A DNA stretch of 64,000 nucleotides from NCBI GenBank assembly GCA_959597175.1, contig CAUFXM010000009.1, positions 29,953 through 93,952 of the forward strand, given 5' to 3'. The position numbers were made by a program, and so were the translations under genes. Positions within the stretch are counted from its first letter, which is position 1; every line of letters begins with the position of its first letter. The notes beneath the pieces were generated by a model. It had not been told where the DNA came from. It worked only from the letters and a program-made list of their open reading frames with translations, and made no database searches. This DNA is from an uncultured Methanomassiliicoccales archaeon. Lineage in GTDB: Archaea > Thermoplasmatota > Thermoplasmata > Methanomassiliicoccales > Methanomethylophilaceae. Below, one piece after another: positions 35,066 to 44,872 of this stretch.

Positions 35066-36277
35066 TCATCTGCCCCTCGACGCCCGCACCACGGCATCGG
35101 CGATCTGCACCGCGCCTGACGCCCCGAACAGAGGACGCGGGATGAGGCCGTCGGAGCCTATCACGGCGCCTCCTGTGGACACGGCGACCTTGCATCTGCC
35201 CCCCGATTCCATCCTGAGCGCGGTGTTTCCGTCGCAGAAGACGACGTCCGCGGGCTGGAGCCTCGCCATCCCGGGGCCTCCGTCGGCCTCCTCGTCCACG
35301 ATGGACCTCGGCACCATCGACATCCCGTCGACCAGCCACCCCGACAGCGGACGCAGGACCGAGCCGGGAGCCGACACGGAGAAGGTCATCCCCTTGACCC
35401 TCATCATCCCGTACCTCATCCCATCGGTCCTGGACCTCATCCTGGACTCGGCCCTCCCGAGCCTCTCCAGTGCTACCGATGGGTCCCTCCCGACGGCCTT
35501 AGCCACATCCACGATCCATGCGCGGGTGGCATCGAACCCGACCGGCGCGCATCCAGGGACGACCACGTTGGTTCCGATCCCTCTGTAATACCCTGAGAGA
35601 CCTTCGCAGGACTCCGGGCAAACGACGACGGCGTGCTCCGCGGAAGCCGATGCGATGAGGTCGTCCACCGACGCCCCAGCACCCGGGGCGCAGACGACCT
35701 CCAGACCCATGTCCTCCAGATACGAGGAGAGCTCCTCCAGGGCGTCGCCCCAGCTTGCGTCCAGGACGGTGAGCCCGATGATGCACACGGTGCCCGGGCG
35801 CTTATCCCCTCCGTCCGGTGCGAGATGGCGCATCACCTCGCCCAGGACCCTCCCGTACATGCGGCGGACCGGCGCCGACATCGTCCCCCCGTCTATCACG
35901 ACCACGCCGTCGGAGACGCCTAGGTCCCTTATCGCGGCCATGTGGTTGTCGGCCATCAGGGACGCCCCGGGGGAGTCGACCACCGCCACGAGCCTCTGAC
36001 CTTCCCGCCTCACCCACTCCAGCGCCTCCTCCAGCTTCTGGACGGCGCCGCCGATGTAGTCCTCGCCGTCGATGTACGATGCGGGCACCCTGGAATATCC
36101 AGCGTAGTACGGCTCCCCGTACTCCCCCCAGCGCATGTCGGGACGGGGCACCGCGGACATGGACAGGAGAGCGTGCCTGACCCTGCACCCGCCCGGTCCG
36201 TGGATGACCACGGCGGCGTCCGCGATGCTCTCGATGGCCATCACCGCCCCGGTGAAGCCGTCGGGTCCGTTAATCAT
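35066..36277 (-). CDS. Nitrogenase component-1-like protein (NifK-like partner)
   Basis: Protein of 403 aa of the NifD/NifK/CfbD/BchN superfamily. HGPGGC at 26-31 corresponds to the P-cluster Cys88-type ligand. At the third ligand position the usual TTC is DSPGAS (101-106), so Cys is replaced by Ser, and the first Cys is absent. It would thus bind a simpler cluster, if any, like the subunits of protochlorophyllide reductase or CfbD. The start ATG at 36275-36277 overlaps the fusion gene stop by 4 nt. Its partner is the NifH-NifD fusion upstream. Substrate unknown. Confidence 0.78.
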   Translation of the reverse strand: MINGPDGFTGAVMAIESIADAAVVIHGPGGCRVRHALLSMSAVPRPDMRWGEYGEPYYAGYSRVPASYIDGEDYIGGAVQKLEEALEWVRREGQRLVAVVDSPGASLMADNHMAAIRDLGVSDGVVVIDGGTMSAPVRRMYGRVLGEVMRHLAPDGGDKRPGTVCIIGLTVLDASWGDALEELSSYLEDMGLEVVCAPGAGASVDDLIASASAEHAVVVCPESCEGLSGYYRGIGTNVVVPGCAPVGFDATRAWIVDVAKAVGRDPSVALERLGRAESRMRSRTDGMRYGMMRVKGMTFSVSAPGSVLRPLSGWLVDGMSMVPRSIVDEEADGGPGMARLQPADVVFCDGNTALRMESGGRCKVAVSTGGAVIGSDGLIPRPLFGASGAVQIADAVVRASRGR

Positions 36278-38388
36278 CTGGCCGCCTCCTCGCACGTCTC
36301 CAGGACCTCCGCCAGAGACTCGACGAACCTCATCGCCGGACGGATCCCGGGACCTATCCTCGTCATCCTCGCGTCCCTGCCCGGATACCCGTCTGGGACG
36401 TCCACATCGAACACCAGCAGGTCCGGGCGCAACCGCTCCCAGTCCCGCATCATCATCTCCTTCCCGTACCCGTATGTCAGCATGTCCCTGTGGCGCACCG
36501 TCACTATCCCCGGATCCCCCTCCGGCTTCAGATACCCCAGGCGGACAACGACGGCACCAAGGTCGTCCAGGATGTCCAGGAACCAGTCCACGTTCCTCTC
36601 GATGCATGTGGACACCGCCACCCTGAGGCCCTGGAACCTCCCCCTGTTCCTCTCCACGAACCGGGCGTACTCGTCCCGGGCGCACTCCTCCTCCCTCGAC
36701 GCCACATCCGCCATCCCGGTGATCTCGCCCATGCGGCGGAGCCATCCGACGTACTCGTCGATCCCCGTCGGGATCATCATGACCGGGGCGTCGCGGCCTG
36801 TCGATGACCTGATCCTGTCGAGCATCCCGTCCGCCCTCGTCTCGTTCAGTAGCAAGTCCGCCGATGCCCTGCAGAACCCCCTGACCGACGACATCGTCGT
36901 GTCGTCCAGGAACCTGCAGTTGACCCTCATCCCGAAAAGCGATAGCATCCTGTCGATCTCCTTCGAGGCCTCCGGCGTCTGGAGGTCAAAGAACGTGGTC
37001 CCGACGATGTTGACCAGACCGTCCTCCATCCGTACGTCTGGGTCGATGGCCCCGATGAGCTCTGAGACCGATCCCTCCATCCCCTCGAAGTAGTCGCCGG
37101 CCATCACCCCGTCGGTGTGGAGCACCTGTACCCTCACGCCTGGATGCGATGCCTCGAAACCCCTGGCGACGGCGTCGCAGTCGTCCCCTATCATCCCGGA
37201 GACGCAGGTAGTGATGACGGCCATCTCCTGGAACCCGTCGGATGCCGCCGCCTCCAAAGCGCGGGACAGGTTCGTCGCCCCTCCGAATATGGCCGACCCC
37301 TCGTCCATCCTCGACGAGTATATATTGTCCGGCATGGGCGTGTCGTACACCCCTCCGGCATAGAGGTCCGCTACGGTGCTCAGGTACGCCGAATCCATCA
37401 GGTAAGAGCAGCTGGCGGGACCATGGACCACCACGGCCGTGTCCGACAGCCTGGCGAACGCCATCAGCGCCCCGCATGACGCGCACGAGTACTTCTGCCT
37501 GCGGCTCCATCCGGTCACGTCGCATCCGTTGCAGACCTGGATGTCCGCGGGGACTCGGGACGAGGGCCTTATCTCCCGTCCGGCCGCCAGATCCGACATC
37601 TGGTCGTCGTCCAGTGGATGCGGGGAGTCCATACGGCCCCCGACCATCGAGTCCTCTATCCTACCGACGATGCCGCGGACGGCCTCCGCCGCATCGGAAT
37701 CCGGGAACATCTCGCACACCGTGTGCCCCGCCGCCTCCGCGGAGGCGAAGGTCCTGTCCCTCGGGACGATGCCTATTATGCGCGTCCCCGTCGCATCGGC
37801 GAAGCGCCGCACCGTCTCGGCCTCCCCCTCCACGCCACGGGAGTTCAGTATCAGCCCGATGAGACGGGGCTTCCCGGGCGTGAACCTGCGGATGCCCTTC
37901 ATGATGTTGTTCGCCGCGTACAGTGCCATGAACTCGCCCGATGTGACTATGACTATCCCATCGGCGTTCTCCTCCCTGAGAGGCACGGCGAACCCGCCGC
38001 AGACCACATCGCCCAGCACATCGTATACCCGCACGTCGGCGCCGACCGAATCCGCCCCCAGGCGCCTGACGGTGTCGAAGGCTGTCAGTATCCCGCGGCC
38101 CGCGCAGCCGATCCCGGGCTCGGGTCCGCCGGATTCGATGCACAGCACCCCTCCGGAGCCCTCGACCATGATGTCGGACAGCACCCTCTGCGGCTCGGGC
38201 ACGTCCCTGACGTAGTCCAGGACGGTCCTCTGGCCCCCTCCTCCGAGGAGGAGGCGGGTGGAGTCGTGCTTCGGGTCGCAGCCGATCTGCATGACCCTGT
38301 GGCCGCGCCCCGCCAGGACGAACGAGATGTTCGCCGACATCGTGGATTTCCCTATACCGCCCTTGCCGTAGACCGCGAGTTGGAACAT
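36274..38388 (-). CDS. NifH-NifD fusion, nitrogenase-like reductase
   Basis: Protein of 704 aa joining two proteins that are normally separate. Residues 1 to about 250 are a NifH-type Fe protein: P-loop GKGGIGKST (9-17), GCDPKHDST, and both [4Fe-4S] ligands, Cys95 in GIGCAGRG and Cys130 in GDVVCGG. Residues about 285-704 are a component-1 domain with Cys302/Cys305, HGPASC327 and TTC395VSGMIGDD, matching the three P-cluster ligand positions of NifD. VCNGC at 285-289 adds two Cys. It is followed by a NifK-like gene. The lack of nifEN/nifB here and the missing partner Cys argue against N2 fixation. A minus-strand TATA box (GATAAATATC) lies about 32 bp upstream. Confidence 0.85.
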   Translation of the reverse strand: MFQLAVYGKGGIGKSTMSANISFVLAGRGHRVMQIGCDPKHDSTRLLLGGGGQRTVLDYVRDVPEPQRVLSDIMVEGSGGVLCIESGGPEPGIGCAGRGILTAFDTVRRLGADSVGADVRVYDVLGDVVCGGFAVPLREENADGIVIVTSGEFMALYAANNIMKGIRRFTPGKPRLIGLILNSRGVEGEAETVRRFADATGTRIIGIVPRDRTFASAEAAGHTVCEMFPDSDAAEAVRGIVGRIEDSMVGGRMDSPHPLDDDQMSDLAAGREIRPSSRVPADIQVCNGCDVTGWSRRQKYSCASCGALMAFARLSDTAVVVHGPASCSYLMDSAYLSTVADLYAGGVYDTPMPDNIYSSRMDEGSAIFGGATNLSRALEAAASDGFQEMAVITTCVSGMIGDDCDAVARGFEASHPGVRVQVLHTDGVMAGDYFEGMEGSVSELIGAIDPDVRMEDGLVNIVGTTFFDLQTPEASKEIDRMLSLFGMRVNCRFLDDTTMSSVRGFCRASADLLLNETRADGMLDRIRSSTGRDAPVMMIPTGIDEYVGWLRRMGEITGMADVASREEECARDEYARFVERNRGRFQGLRVAVSTCIERNVDWFLDILDDLGAVVVRLGYLKPEGDPGIVTVRHRDMLTYGYGKEMMMRDWERLRPDLLVFDVDVPDGYPGRDARMTRIGPGIRPAMRFVESLAEVLETCEEAAR

Positions 38389-38450
38389 ATGACCACCGAG
38401 GAATCGTCCCGGCGATATTTATCGGGGGTGCTTCCGCGGATGGTACCGGC

Positions 38451-39818
38451 TCACGACGACGGCTGCCCCTCCCTGCGCTCGGTCCTCCTCAGGATGACCG
38501 CCGCATGGACGAACATCATCACCCCTCCCAGAATCTCGGACAGAGCCATCCCCCACCAGAGGGATGTCAGAGTGCCGAACGCCGCCGTGGCGACGATGAA
38601 TGACGCGGTGAGGATGATGTTCCTAGCCAGCGAGTTCACCATCCCGCCGGTGGCCTTGTCGATGGACTGCATCAGGGATGACCCCGTGTACACCAGCGAC
38701 ATGACCGGCAGGAACAGGGCGAAGAAGTACAGCATGACAGTCATGTCGTCATGGAGGTACGAGAGGTCCTCGGACATCGTGAACACCGATGCGAGGAGCG
38801 GGGAAAGGAGGGCCAGAGCCCCGGACAGGACCAGCGTCCAGGCCACCGAACGGGTCACAGAGTAACGGAACGCGTCCCTGATCATGTCGAACCTCTTCAT
38901 CCCGTATTCGGCTGCGCAGACCGCGACCATGGCCCCGCCCATCGCCTGCGCCACTATGAGGATGAAGTTCGCGATCCTCCAGCCGGTGGAGTACAGACCA
39001 ACCATGTCGGTGCCGCCGCACTCGATGACCAGGTAGTTCAGGAAGATGTTGAACAGGTACATGATCGACAGCTCAAGGGCCTCCGGACCTCCCACGGACA
39101 GGATCCCCCTGCAGATGCGGGCATCCGGGCGGAAGTCCGACCTGCGCATGGTGACGAACATCCCCTTCCCGCGGAGGTACCAGAACGACGCCATTGCGCA
39201 GGAGACCGTGAACGCGATGACCGTCGCCCACGCGGACCCCGCCACCCCCATGTCCAGACCGTAGATCAGTATCGGATTCAGGACGATGTTGACGACCGCC
39301 CCCGTGACCTGGATGGCCATGGAACGCCGGGCCGCACCCTCGCCGCGGAGCATCCCCGACATCACACCGCTCAGTATGATGACGAACAGAAACATGTAGA
39401 TCGGGTTCGCATATGCCAGACAGTCCTGGACCGTGCTCCCGGCGCCCATCAGCACCATCGTCTGCTCGGCAGTCAGAAGCAGCATCGGCGTGAGGATGAC
39501 GCTGACGATCAGGGTGATCGCTATCCCCTGGGCAGCGGACCGGTTGGCATCGGCATGGTTCTTCCTCCCGATGTTCCTGGCTATGGCCGCTCCGACTCCT
39601 ATCCCCAGGCCGTTTCCTATACCCGTCAGGATGGTGTATATCGGATAAACAATGCCGAGGGCACTCATGGCTGAACCGCCGAGTCCTGCGACCCACAGGC
39701 TGTCCACGACACTGTTGAGCTGCTGGAAGAAGAGGGCTACGGCGATGGGTATCGCCAGTGCGACTATCCCCTTGCGCTGGTTGCCCAGCAGGACCCTCAC
39801 ACCGTCCGTCTCCTCCAT
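38451..39818 (-). CDS. MATE family efflux transporter
   Basis: Protein of 455 aa with 12 predicted membrane segments and two similar halves, in the NorM/DinF group that exports drugs or metabolites with Na+ or H+. Typical features include FFQQLNSVVDSLWVAGLGGSAMSA in the first helix pair and MLRGEGAARRSM near helix 4. It lies upstream of the nitrogenase-like pair on the same strand but is separated by 62 bp with an own promoter, so a link is only possible. Confidence 0.9.
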   Translation of the reverse strand: MEETDGVRVLLGNQRKGIVALAIPIAVALFFQQLNSVVDSLWVAGLGGSAMSALGIVYPIYTILTGIGNGLGIGVGAAIARNIGRKNHADANRSAAQGIAITLIVSVILTPMLLLTAEQTMVLMGAGSTVQDCLAYANPIYMFLFVIILSGVMSGMLRGEGAARRSMAIQVTGAVVNIVLNPILIYGLDMGVAGSAWATVIAFTVSCAMASFWYLRGKGMFVTMRRSDFRPDARICRGILSVGGPEALELSIMYLFNIFLNYLVIECGGTDMVGLYSTGWRIANFILIVAQAMGGAMVAVCAAEYGMKRFDMIRDAFRYSVTRSVAWTLVLSGALALLSPLLASVFTMSEDLSYLHDDMTVMLYFFALFLPVMSLVYTGSSLMQSIDKATGGMVNSLARNIILTASFIVATAAFGTLTSLWWGMALSEILGGVMMFVHAAVILRRTERREGQPSS

Positions 39819-40046
39819 GTGGCCGCCACCGATAGCCGCGTAGATAAAACCTGGGAGCGGAGTCCGTTAGGGGAACTGGTCGGGGATCCGGTTCCATCCC
39901 GCCTTCGGGAAGGCGCGTACCCCGGCCACCCACACGGAGCCCGGCGCATCTGGCTGCGGAACGCCGTGCATACTCTGTGGATGTGGCTGCCCAACGGGCC
40001 GCGACCCGTCGTCACCTATAAATTATAAAAACAGATGGGCGCGACC

Positions 40047-41813
40047 ATGCGGATAGCGGCAGTGCTTGTGGACAGATGTCAGAACAAGAAGTGCAACCAG
40101 GAGTGCGCCAAGTTCTGCCCCCTGAACAGGACCGGGGTGGAGTGCGTCACCTTCGGCGAGAGGGGCAAGCCGATCATCTCGGAGACCCTCTGCCAGGGCT
40201 GCGGGATCTGCGTCAACAAGTGCCAGTTCGAAGCCGTCAAGATCATCGGTCTCGCCGACGAGCTTAAGGAGGACATGATCCACCAGTACGGCGAGAACTC
40301 TTTCAGACTGTACCGCCTGCCCGTCCCCAAGAAAGGACTGGTCACCGGGATCCTGGGACCCAACGGGATCGGTAAGACCACCGCCATCAGGATGCTCTCC
40401 GGCACCGAGGTCCCAAACCTGGGCCGCTACGAGAACCCGCCCACCAAGGAGGAGGTCCTCCAGCACTTCGCCGGCACCGAGATCCACGACTACCTTGAGA
40501 AGGTCTACGCGGGGAAGGTGAAGGTCGCCGTCAAGCCGCAGTACGTGGACAAGATCCCCCTCGCGGCCAAGGGCGTCGTGAGGGACCTGCTGTCGAAGGT
40601 CCAGGAGCGCATGACCGTGGAGGAGGCCGCAGAGACGTTCGACCTCACGGAGGTCATCGACAGGGACATCTCCAAGCTCTCCGGGGGAGAGCTGCAGAGG
40701 GTCGCCATGGCGTCCACCATGATGAAGGAGGCGGACGTGTACTTCTTCGACGAGCCCACGTCGTACCTGGACATCTACCAGAGGGTCAAGATGGCCCGTC
40801 TCATAAAGGACCTGAGCGCCGACAAGCAGGTGATGGTCATCGAGCACGACCTGGCAATCCTGGACTTCCTCGCCGACAACGTCAACGTCGTCTACGGTTC
40901 CGAGGGGGCATACGGCGTGTTCACCCTGGCCAGACAGGTCAGGACGGCCATCAACGTCTATCTGGACGGATACCTCCCGGAGGAGAACATCAGGTTCAGG
41001 GACAGGCCCATCGAGTTCGAGGCCTCCCCGCCCAGGGGGGACTGGCAGACCGCCGACCTCATATCCTTCAGGGAGCTGCACAAGGACTTCGGGGAGTTCG
41101 AGCTGGACATCTCCGGCGGTGCCGTCAAGATAGGCGAGTCCGTGGGAATAGTGGGACCGAACGCGACCGGTAAGACCACCTTCGTGAAGATCCTCGCAGG
41201 GGCGATAGACCCGGACTCCGGGGAGATGGACAACAAGGTGAAGGTGTCGTACAAACCGCAGTACATCTCCGGGGACTACGACGGCACCGTCCAGGACCTC
41301 CTCTACGCCAGGGCGTACGACACGGTCAGCTCCGGATTCTTCACCGGAGAGGTCATCGAGCCCCTCGGGATCAAGTACCTCATGGACAAGCAGGTCGGCA
41401 AACTCTCCGGCGGTGAGCTGCAGAGGGTCGCGATAACGCTGTGCCTGGCCACCGAGGCCGACATCTACCTTTTCGACGAGCCGTCGGCATACCTCGACTC
41501 CAACCAGAGGATGAACGCGGCCAAGACCATCAGGCGCATGATGGAGAAGACCGGCCGCAGCGCCATGGTCGTCGACCATGACATCTACTTCCTGGACATG
41601 GTCTCGGACTCAATGATGGTGTTCGGAGGGGACCCGGGGCACCATGGTGTCGGAGACGGTCCGTTCGACATGCGGGACGGGATGAACAGGTTCCTCTCCG
41701 CGGTGGACATAACCTTCCGCAGGGACGCCGACACCCACAGGCCGAGGATCAACAAGCCAGACTCCAGGCTGGACCGCGAGCAGAAGTCCAGAGGGGAGTA
41801 CTACTACGCCTGA
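40047..41813 (+). CDS. ABCE1 (Rli1) ribosome recycling ATPase
   Basis: Protein of 588 aa. The N-terminus holds two [4Fe-4S] clusters (CQNKKCNQECAKFCP and CQGCGICVNKCQFEA), followed by two ABC domains with Walker A GPNGIGKTT and GPNATGKTT and signatures LSGGELQR in both. It splits ribosomes after termination together with aRF1 and aPelota. The ATG at 40047 gives the family start MRIAAV; an ATG four codons earlier is possible. The TATA box CTATAAATTATAA at 40016-40028 predicts a very short leader. Confidence 0.96.
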   Translation: MRIAAVLVDRCQNKKCNQECAKFCPLNRTGVECVTFGERGKPIISETLCQGCGICVNKCQFEAVKIIGLADELKEDMIHQYGENSFRLYRLPVPKKGLVTGILGPNGIGKTTAIRMLSGTEVPNLGRYENPPTKEEVLQHFAGTEIHDYLEKVYAGKVKVAVKPQYVDKIPLAAKGVVRDLLSKVQERMTVEEAAETFDLTEVIDRDISKLSGGELQRVAMASTMMKEADVYFFDEPTSYLDIYQRVKMARLIKDLSADKQVMVIEHDLAILDFLADNVNVVYGSEGAYGVFTLARQVRTAINVYLDGYLPEENIRFRDRPIEFEASPPRGDWQTADLISFRELHKDFGEFELDISGGAVKIGESVGIVGPNATGKTTFVKILAGAIDPDSGEMDNKVKVSYKPQYISGDYDGTVQDLLYARAYDTVSSGFFTGEVIEPLGIKYLMDKQVGKLSGGELQRVAITLCLATEADIYLFDEPSAYLDSNQRMNAAKTIRRMMEKTGRSAMVVDHDIYFLDMVSDSMMVFGGDPGHHGVGDGPFDMRDGMNRFLSAVDITFRRDADTHRPRINKPDSRLDREQKSRGEYYYA

Positions 41814-41865
41814 TGTGCGGCGATTAAGGTAGCATTAAAATAGTGTGGTCGGGAGTCACGATAGC

Positions 41866-42840
41866 ATGGGAAGGGCGGACACCCACGTTCACACCGAGTA
41901 CTCCGGATTCAACAAGCTGGGGGTAATGAAGTTCCCCGAGTCCGTCGCGTCACCGGAGGACCAGGTCGACAAGGCCCGCCAGGACGGCATGGACGTGGTG
42001 TGCATCACCGACCACGACGAGACCGCCGGGGCGTTCATAGCCGAGAAGTACGCCCATTCCAAATACGACGACATCCAGGTCATCGTCGGGGAGGAGGTAA
42101 CCACGGCCGACGGGGAGATCATAGGGCTGTTCCTCACCGAGAGGGTCCCCGACATGCTCTCCGTTGAGGAGACCGTGGACATAATCCGCTCGCAGGGCGG
42201 CCTCACCATCGCCCCCCATCCGTTCAGCTTCCATGTGCCCGGACTGAAGGAGAGGATCTTCGACATCGACCTGGACGGGTTCGAGACCATCAACGGCGGG
42301 CATCCGGACTCGTACAGCAACATGTTCGCCAGGATAGTCATGGACAGGTACCCGGGCAGATGGGCGGAGATATCGGGAAGCGACGCCCACTCGACGTTCA
42401 CCTCCGGGTACAACTGGACCGAGTTCCCCGGGAACACCGCTGACGACCTGAGGAAGGCAATCCTGGACAAGACCACCGTGGCCTGCGGGACCCCTGCACC
42501 GGTATTCGGCCAGGTGCAGTGGAGCGTGGACGTTGTCCTCGGGGGCCAGAAGCTCCTGTACAAGTCCCTGCTGGGGAAACTTAAGAACGTCCCCAACGAC
42601 CATCTCATCGAGAAGATCAACAGCATCACCGACCTGAAGAAGGCCACCGGCATCTTCGCCGGATGCCTGTACGTCGTTCCCCCCATATCCTTCATAGCCA
42701 CCATCCTCAGCACGTCATATCTGAAGAAGGGGGCCAAGGACATGACCGCCAGGATCCCCGAGAGGCTGAACAACATCGACAGAATCATCAAGACGGTGGA
42801 CGCCAGCGGGGGCCCGGGACGTGGAAGGAACCATCTATAA
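41866..42840 (+). CDS. PHP-domain metal-dependent phosphoesterase
   Basis: Protein of 324 aa. Metal motifs are DTHVHTEYS, TDHDETAG, APHPFSFH and GSDAHS. The C-terminal 90 residues include a hydrophobic segment (YVVPPISFIATILST), which may attach it to the membrane. The ATG at 41866 is chosen over a GTG at 41845. Its end overlaps the GTG of the following gene by 20 nt. Confidence 0.82.
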   Translation: MGRADTHVHTEYSGFNKLGVMKFPESVASPEDQVDKARQDGMDVVCITDHDETAGAFIAEKYAHSKYDDIQVIVGEEVTTADGEIIGLFLTERVPDMLSVEETVDIIRSQGGLTIAPHPFSFHVPGLKERIFDIDLDGFETINGGHPDSYSNMFARIVMDRYPGRWAEISGSDAHSTFTSGYNWTEFPGNTADDLRKAILDKTTVACGTPAPVFGQVQWSVDVVLGGQKLLYKSLLGKLKNVPNDHLIEKINSITDLKKATGIFAGCLYVVPPISFIATILSTSYLKKGAKDMTARIPERLNNIDRIIKTVDASGGPGRGRNHL

Positions 42841-43210
42841 GATCGGCGTGAACGTCCCCGAAGCCTCGATGCGCGCGGTGATGGAGGCGGTGGGCGACAT
42901 CGTCAGACCCATCTATCCCGGATACGACCACGTCTTCTGCTGGTGGCCGGTCACCGGCACATGGAGGCCGCTGGAGGGCTCTGACCCGTACCTGGGGAGG
43001 ATCGGCGAACCCGAGACCGCTCCTGAGATGAGACTGGAGTTCGCCGTCACCGAAGACGACCTGGAGGAGGCGGTCTCGGCTGTGGCGGATTCCCATCCTT
43101 ACGAGGAGCCCTCAATCGATGTGATCCCGATGATACCGTGGAAGTCCGTCATTGGGCGGGACGGTAGTTGTAGAGATTGTCGAAGGTCTTCTGCATCCTG
43201 TGGATCTTGA
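42821..43210 (+). CDS. YqfO/NIF3-domain-like small protein
   Basis: Protein of 129 aa resembling the ferredoxin-like insert of YqfO/NIF3 proteins (YKIGVNVPEASMRAVMEAVGDI...DSHPYEEPSIDVIPM). This insert also occurs alone and resembles CutA/PII folds. It starts with GTG within the end of the PHP gene. The last 20 residues (Cys/Arg-rich) overlap the convergent gene by 62 nt. Confidence 0.7.
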   Translation: MEGTIYKIGVNVPEASMRAVMEAVGDIVRPIYPGYDHVFCWWPVTGTWRPLEGSDPYLGRIGEPETAPEMRLEFAVTEDDLEEAVSAVADSHPYEEPSIDVIPMIPWKSVIGRDGSCRDCRRSSASCGS

Positions 43211-43730
43211 TGCTCTGCAACCGGTAAGCCTTCTCCTCCTCGTCCAGAAGGCCGAGCCCGACGTACCCCGACAGGATCTCCTCAGCCATGTCGTACTGGT
43301 TCTCCACACCTATCACGATGTCGATCAGCCTGTTGCGGCATGACACCCTCTTGGGGACCTCCCCTCCGTTGTCGGCCAGGAACCTCTCGCTTATAGCGGG
43401 GTAGAGGTCCAGGTTCCTGCAGCATGCCCCCTTGGCCTCCTCATACATCTCGGCGCCGAACAGCCCCTCTATGTACGCCTCGGTGACCCTGAACCTGCCG
43501 TAGTCGTCGAGTTCCATGGATTCCGCATACCTGCCTGCGCTGACCGACAGTCTGTAGTTGTGGTCCTCCGTGGACCTCTCCATCAGTTGGACCATGAACG
43601 CCTCCGGCGAGGAGGTGTCTATCCCCTGGAGGTACCTGCGCACCCTGACCCGGTCCGGATCGCTGAGTGATGAGTACCATTCGCCGAGGGACGCCTCGGC
43701 AACCTCGCGGGGGATGTCGATCTGTGCCAT
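43149..43730 (-). CDS. Hypothetical protein, 193 aa
   Basis: No family recognised. It is soluble and mostly helical, without signal peptide, with two Cys pairs (KGACCRN and RVSCRN). The ATG at 43728-43730 is the only plausible start, and a ATTAAAAC stretch upstream may be its TATA box. It is transcribed alone, convergent with the YqfO-like gene. Confidence 0.62.
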   Translation of the reverse strand: MAQIDIPREVAEASLGEWYSSLSDPDRVRVRRYLQGIDTSSPEAFMVQLMERSTEDHNYRLSVSAGRYAESMELDDYGRFRVTEAYIEGLFGAEMYEEAKGACCRNLDLYPAISERFLADNGGEVPKRVSCRNRLIDIVIGVENQYDMAEEILSGYVGLGLLDEEEKAYRLQSIKIHRMQKTFDNLYNYRPAQ

Positions 43731-43793
43731 GCTGCGGTAATCGGATGCCCCAATTAAAACAGAACGCAGGAACGCCGCGGCCGCAACCCTCGT

Positions 43794-44822
43794 TTAGCCC
43801 TCGGTGTGGATGGTGACCCTGTTACCCGGGGCATGGGGACGGACGTTGCAGAGCTTCTCCGGCGTCCATTCGAGCTCCGACTCGAATGGCATGGCGCGCT
43901 CGAAGCAGTTCCTCTGGCAGTGGCGGCAGTTGAACTCGCTGCATGGGATGGGGTTGATGGATGTCTCCACGGAGTCCCCGTACTTCGCCATCACGGCCTC
44001 GTCTATCTCCCTCTTCTCGATGGCCTCCTCCTCGAGGGTCATCCCCCTCGGGAAGACCACCTTCATGTCGACGAAGATCTTCGGCCCGTACTTGATGAGA
44101 CGCAGGTTGTACACATCGATCCAGTCATCGTGCCTGTACTCGTTGATGATATCCGTCATCTCGGAGATCAGGTCCTCGTCGGCACGGTCCATCGTGTCGT
44201 CCGCGGACTTCTTGATGACGTGCGCCCCGGTGTAGAGAATGATGAAGCCGAACACCGCGGCTATTGCCGGATCCAGCCACCACGCGTCCACCCCCATCAG
44301 CTGGGTGGCGTACACCACCATCAGACCGATGATGATCCCGATGGACGAGTATGTGTCCGAGCAGAGGTGCCTGCCGCTGGCCTCCAGCGCAGGCGAGCGG
44401 TTCTTGTGCCCCTTCCTGATGGCCGCCCTCCCCACCGCGTAGTTTGCGATGGCGGCGATGGCGACCAGAACGAGACCTATGTCAAGGCTGCTGACCACGC
44501 CCGGGTTGAGGAACGACTGCGCGGATTCCAGGATGATCAGGCCGCCCGCGACCATTATCATCGTGCCCTCGATGGCCGACGAGATGATCTCTATCTTCCC
44601 ATGTCCGAAGGGATGTGACCTGTCGGCCGGCTGCGCGGAAAGGTAGAGCGCGTACATGCCTATGCAGGCGGCGACGACGTTCACGATGGACTCCATCGCA
44701 TCGGTGAGGATGGCCACGGAACCGGTCAGCGCGTAAGCGATGAACTTTATGGCCATCAGGGTGAATCCCAGGACGACTATTATCTTCTGGAACTCGAAGT
44801 TGTCATCAGCCGCTTTCGACAT
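43794..44822 (-). CDS. Cation diffusion facilitator (CDF) metal efflux protein
   Basis: Protein of 342 aa with six predicted membrane helices and a cytoplasmic domain. Metal-site residues are visible in LTDAMESIVN (D in helix 2), the HPFGHGKIE loop and SDTYSS. The C-terminal extension contains a Cys-rich segment CSEFNCRHCQRNCFE not typical of CDFs. The ATG at 44820-44822 is chosen since a TATA box lies 25 bp upstream; an ATG four codons earlier is possible. It exports divalent metals such as Zn, Mn or Co. Confidence 0.88.
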   Translation of the reverse strand: MSKAADDNFEFQKIIVVLGFTLMAIKFIAYALTGSVAILTDAMESIVNVVAACIGMYALYLSAQPADRSHPFGHGKIEIISSAIEGTMIMVAGGLIILESAQSFLNPGVVSSLDIGLVLVAIAAIANYAVGRAAIRKGHKNRSPALEASGRHLCSDTYSSIGIIIGLMVVYATQLMGVDAWWLDPAIAAVFGFIILYTGAHVIKKSADDTMDRADEDLISEMTDIINEYRHDDWIDVYNLRLIKYGPKIFVDMKVVFPRGMTLEEEAIEKREIDEAVMAKYGDSVETSINPIPCSEFNCRHCQRNCFERAMPFESELEWTPEKLCNVRPHAPGNRVTIHTEG

Positions 44823-44872
44823 CCTCCGGCCCATACTCTTGATTATTTAAAACAGTTGCTGATTAGCCATCC

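Noticed and set aside
35066..38388. A true nitrogen-fixing nitrogenase
   Set aside because: The partner lacks two of three P-cluster Cys and no nifB, nifE or nifN is present here. It is better called nitrogenase-like.
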